From Candidatus Danuiimicrobium aquiferis (GTDB lineage Bacteria > Omnitrophota > Omnitrophia > Omnitrophales > Danuiimicrobiaceae): a stretch of DNA of 32,799 nt. Made by a program: the position numbers and the translations under genes. Shown here in pieces: positions 31,230-32,799 of this stretch. Below the pieces are notes generated by a model, which did not search any database, was not told the origin of the DNA, and saw only the letters and a list, made by a program, of their open reading frames with translations. The number at the start of each line of letters is the position of its first letter. Within the stretch, counting starts at the first letter, position 1. The DNA lies in the NCBI GenBank assembly GCA_001804285.1, contig MHFR01000041.1:1-32799 (forward strand), in the 5' to 3' direction.

Positions 31230-31817
31230 TCATTCAATCGTTTCGGTGCTGCGATCCACCATTTTTTTCACCACTTCTTTCGGAAGCCCCATGACATTTG
31301 AATAGGAACCCTCGATACGCTCAACGATTCGCGGGCCTTCCTGAATTGCATAAGAACCTGCTTTATCGAATGGATCAACTTTTTCGATATAATCCATCAT
31401 GTCTTTCTTAGACAATCTCTTAATAAACACCCTCGTCCGGGCAACTTCTTTCTGAAACGTATTCATCTTGCTGTCATAAAGCACAACTCCCGTATAAACC
31501 GTGTGCGAGCGTCCGTGAATTAAATTTAAAATGCCGGCGGCTTCCTTTTTTGTTTTGGGTTTCCCTAAGATGCGGTTCCGGCACCACACAATCGTATCTG
31601 CGGAAAGAATATACCGCGCCTTTTCCGGAATCGCGGCACTCCGCGCTTTTCCAATCGCATGCCGCAGGACCAATTCTTCCGGCGAAATTCCTTTAATGGA
31701 TTTTTCATTATAATCCGAAGAAACAACCTTGAAACGGATCCCCATCTTCTTAAGAATAGCTTTCCGCCGCGGGGACTGCGAAGCAAGATAAATCAAAGGT
31801 ATCTTTTTGGTTTTCAA
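31230..31817 (-). CDS. maf: Maf-family nucleoside triphosphate pyrophosphatase
   Basis: The 195-residue protein has the Maf N-terminal motif YLASQSPRRKAIL, the central SADTIVWCRNRILGKPKTKKEA (catalytic Asp and Lys), GRSHTVYTGVVL and the final GSYAIQEGPRIVERIEGSYSNVMGLP. Maf proteins hydrolyse dTTP, UTP or modified nucleotides and affect septum formation. Its ATG overlaps the CYTH gene stop by 4 nt. Confidence 0.95.
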   Translation of the reverse strand: MKTKKIPLIYLASQSPRRKAILKKMGIRFKVVSSDYNEKSIKGISPEELVLRHAIGKARSAAIPEKARYILSADTIVWCRNRILGKPKTKKEAAGILNLIHGRSHTVYTGVVLYDSKMNTFQKEVARTRVFIKRLSKKDMMDYIEKVDPFDKAGSYAIQEGPRIVERIEGSYSNVMGLPKEVVKKMVDRSTETIE

Positions 31818-32335
31818 TTTTTTAAATTCAAAATCATGTCACTGTAAGAACACGAAATCAAATCCCCTTTCCGTATTTCAAATAAATCCATGTACCCGGC
31901 ACATTGCTCGCGCAATTTCTTTTCGCCCATCGTACCGGCGGAATCAATGGCCTCAATTTCAACAAACGAACCTAATCCGTTAACTTCATCAATATGGAAT
32001 TTAACGTTCCCAATAAAATAAATTTCCCGCTGTTTATCAACAACCGCCAGCACGCCCATCGATTCTGTCAATATCTCTTTCAGTTCCGGGTCAAACCCCG
32101 GTTGATACAGGATCACGTTTGACCGTTTTGGACCTTCTGTATTTTCCCGGTCGTAATAAATCAAAGCACGCTCAATACGCCCTTCCCGGAGTTTGAGACG
32201 TCCGTTCCGAACTTTAAAATAAGTATCGACCTGATGATCAATGCCTTTAAAATCGGCCGAGCGCGCAGAGAGCAAATTCCGCACCCGTTCCGGCTGAACA
32301 CATTTCGCTTTGATTTCAATATTGAGATGGCTCAT
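31814..32335 (-). CDS. CYTH-domain protein, class IV adenylate cyclase-like
   Basis: The start at 32335 (MSHLNIEIKAKC) gives 173 residues; the longer frame runs into repeat DNA. The EIKAK N-terminal signature, DHQVDTYFKVRNGRLKLREG and the acidic strand GSFVEIEAID match the CyaB/ThTPA-type CYTH tunnel fold, whose Arg/Lys and Glu residues bind triphosphates. CyaB homologues make cAMP in some bacteria; others hydrolyse triphosphates. Which applies here is unknown. It overlaps Maf by 4 nt. The region upstream is shared with the divergent HAD gene. Confidence 0.85.
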   Translation of the reverse strand: MSHLNIEIKAKCVQPERVRNLLSARSADFKGIDHQVDTYFKVRNGRLKLREGRIERALIYYDRENTEGPKRSNVILYQPGFDPELKEILTESMGVLAVVDKQREIYFIGNVKFHIDEVNGLGSFVEIEAIDSAGTMGEKKLREQCAGYMDLFEIRKGDLISCSYSDMILNLKN

Positions 32336-32354
32336 TGGTAATGTTCTTTCTTTG

Positions 32355-32460
32355 TATCTGTTTAGCGTTCTGAAGTGGCGAACACGCCAGGTTCGTGTCA
32401 TGCCCGCATGCTTAAGGCGGGCATCCACAGTTTCTGGATTCCCGCTTCCGCGGGAATGAC
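32355..32460. repeat. Half copy of the nested palindromic element (copy D)
   Basis: TATCTGTTTAGCGTTCTGAA begins the outer arm, then GAACACGCC, GTCATGCCCGC...GCGGGCATCC and GGATTCCCGC...GCGGGAATGAC. This is the reverse complement of the right side of copy A (4897-5049). The second outer arm is missing. It lies between two divergent genes and may contribute to their promoters. Confidence 0.85.
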
Positions 32461-32514
32461 GATGTCATTAAAGGTTTATTTTACATATGAAACGATTCTG
32501 GTAAAATCATTATT

Positions 32515-32799
32515 ATGAACAAAAAATTACTTCTCTTCGATATCGACGGTACACTCCTTGTTTCGGGCGGATGCGGCAAAGACGCTTTCAATCAGGCTTT
32601 CTGCGAACTATTTCAGATCGAAGATGCCTGGAGCCACACGATCCCGGACGGAAAAACCGATCCGCATATTATCGAAGAAATCGCACAAAGGAATCTGAAC
32701 CGATCTTTAAATTCAATCGAATATGGTGTTTTACGTAGGGTTCACTGAAAAAAGTTTTTAAGAGCAACAACTAAATATTTTCCAGCCATATCGTTTCAT
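32515..32799 (+). pseudogene. HAD-superfamily hydrolase, interrupted by in-frame TGA, partial
   Basis: The frame opens with MNKKLLLFDIDGTLLVSGGCGKDAF (HAD motif I with nucleophile D9 and acid D11) and a cap segment IPDGKTDPHIIEEIAQRNLNRSLNSIEYGVLRRVH. A TGA at 32746-32748 stops it after 77 residues, about one third of the usual 210-230. The same frame then stays open to the window end for 17 codons. A point nonsense mutation or sequencing error is the simplest reading; TGA serves as an ordinary stop elsewhere here. The end of the gene is beyond the window. Confidence 0.6.

Noticed and set aside
32746-32748. TGA as a recoded (selenocysteine or glycine) codon in the HAD gene
   Set aside because: HAD motifs need no selenocysteine here, no SECIS-like hairpin was seen just after it, and other genes in the window end normally with TGA.

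Overview
The window is a bacterial chromosome segment of about 32.8 kb with roughly mid-40s percent G+C (judged by eye). It looks like an uncultivated, Gram-negative-like, anaerobic or microaerophilic lineage. The grounds are a hydroxylamine reductase/flavodiiron/rubredoxin gene set, many exported small proteins, an ECF sigma factor, a PilZ protein, and dense palindromic repeats of the type that contain GTCATTCCCGC. Omnitrophota, Nitrospirota or former Deltaproteobacteria would all fit; the sequence alone does not decide, so this is a guess. All but two genes lie on the minus strand.

Layout. (1) 225-4016: ilvD, an AlkD-type DNA glycosylase and a spore-photoproduct-lyase-like radical SAM protein form one tight operon; its leader carries a chain of long stem-loops. 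(2) 4245-10647: a hydrophobic mini-protein, a lysine-rich exported protein, a block of ECF sigma factor + anti-sigma-like protein + two exported proteins, then a YraQ/ArsP-type permease, a macro-domain protein, a PilZ protein and a FecR/CIA30-like membrane protein. (3) 10694-16704: a redox-stress cluster in transcription order Rrf2 regulator, ferredoxin-like protein, hydroxylamine reductase, a 45-residue rubredoxin, ferritin, an FNR-type flavin reductase and a flavodiiron protein. The Rrf2 gene has a near-consensus promoter containing a perfect 9+9 bp operator-like palindrome. The set reads as an O2/NO/hydroxylamine detoxification and iron-storage unit in which NAD(P)H feeds rubredoxin and then the flavodiiron enzyme. 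(4) 16985-25835: an accessory region with a HigB/HigA-type toxin-antitoxin pair, poorly characterised membrane proteins, an ORF6N protein and a fragment of another, a YiiX-like cysteine hydrolase, a plus-strand SGNH hydrolase and a REP-associated tyrosine transposase (RAYT), all embedded in repeats. (5) 25837-32799: D-lactate dehydrogenase-like and GapN-like dehydrogenases, two exported proteins (one TPR), phosphoglycolate phosphatase-like HAD, RmlC epimerase, Maf, a CYTH protein, and a plus-strand HAD gene cut by an in-frame stop.

The most unusual feature is the repeat landscape. One family has a shared outer inverted repeat (core TTTAGCGTTTTGAA) around different inner palindromes; a second element has a different outer inverted repeat but the same kind of inner palindrome; a third family is a GTAG-footed REP. 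One perfect 28-bp copy of the REP lies inside, and in frame with, the RAYT gene. Several genes end with their stop codon inside or directly beside such a repeat. I found no rRNA, tRNA or CRISPR array.
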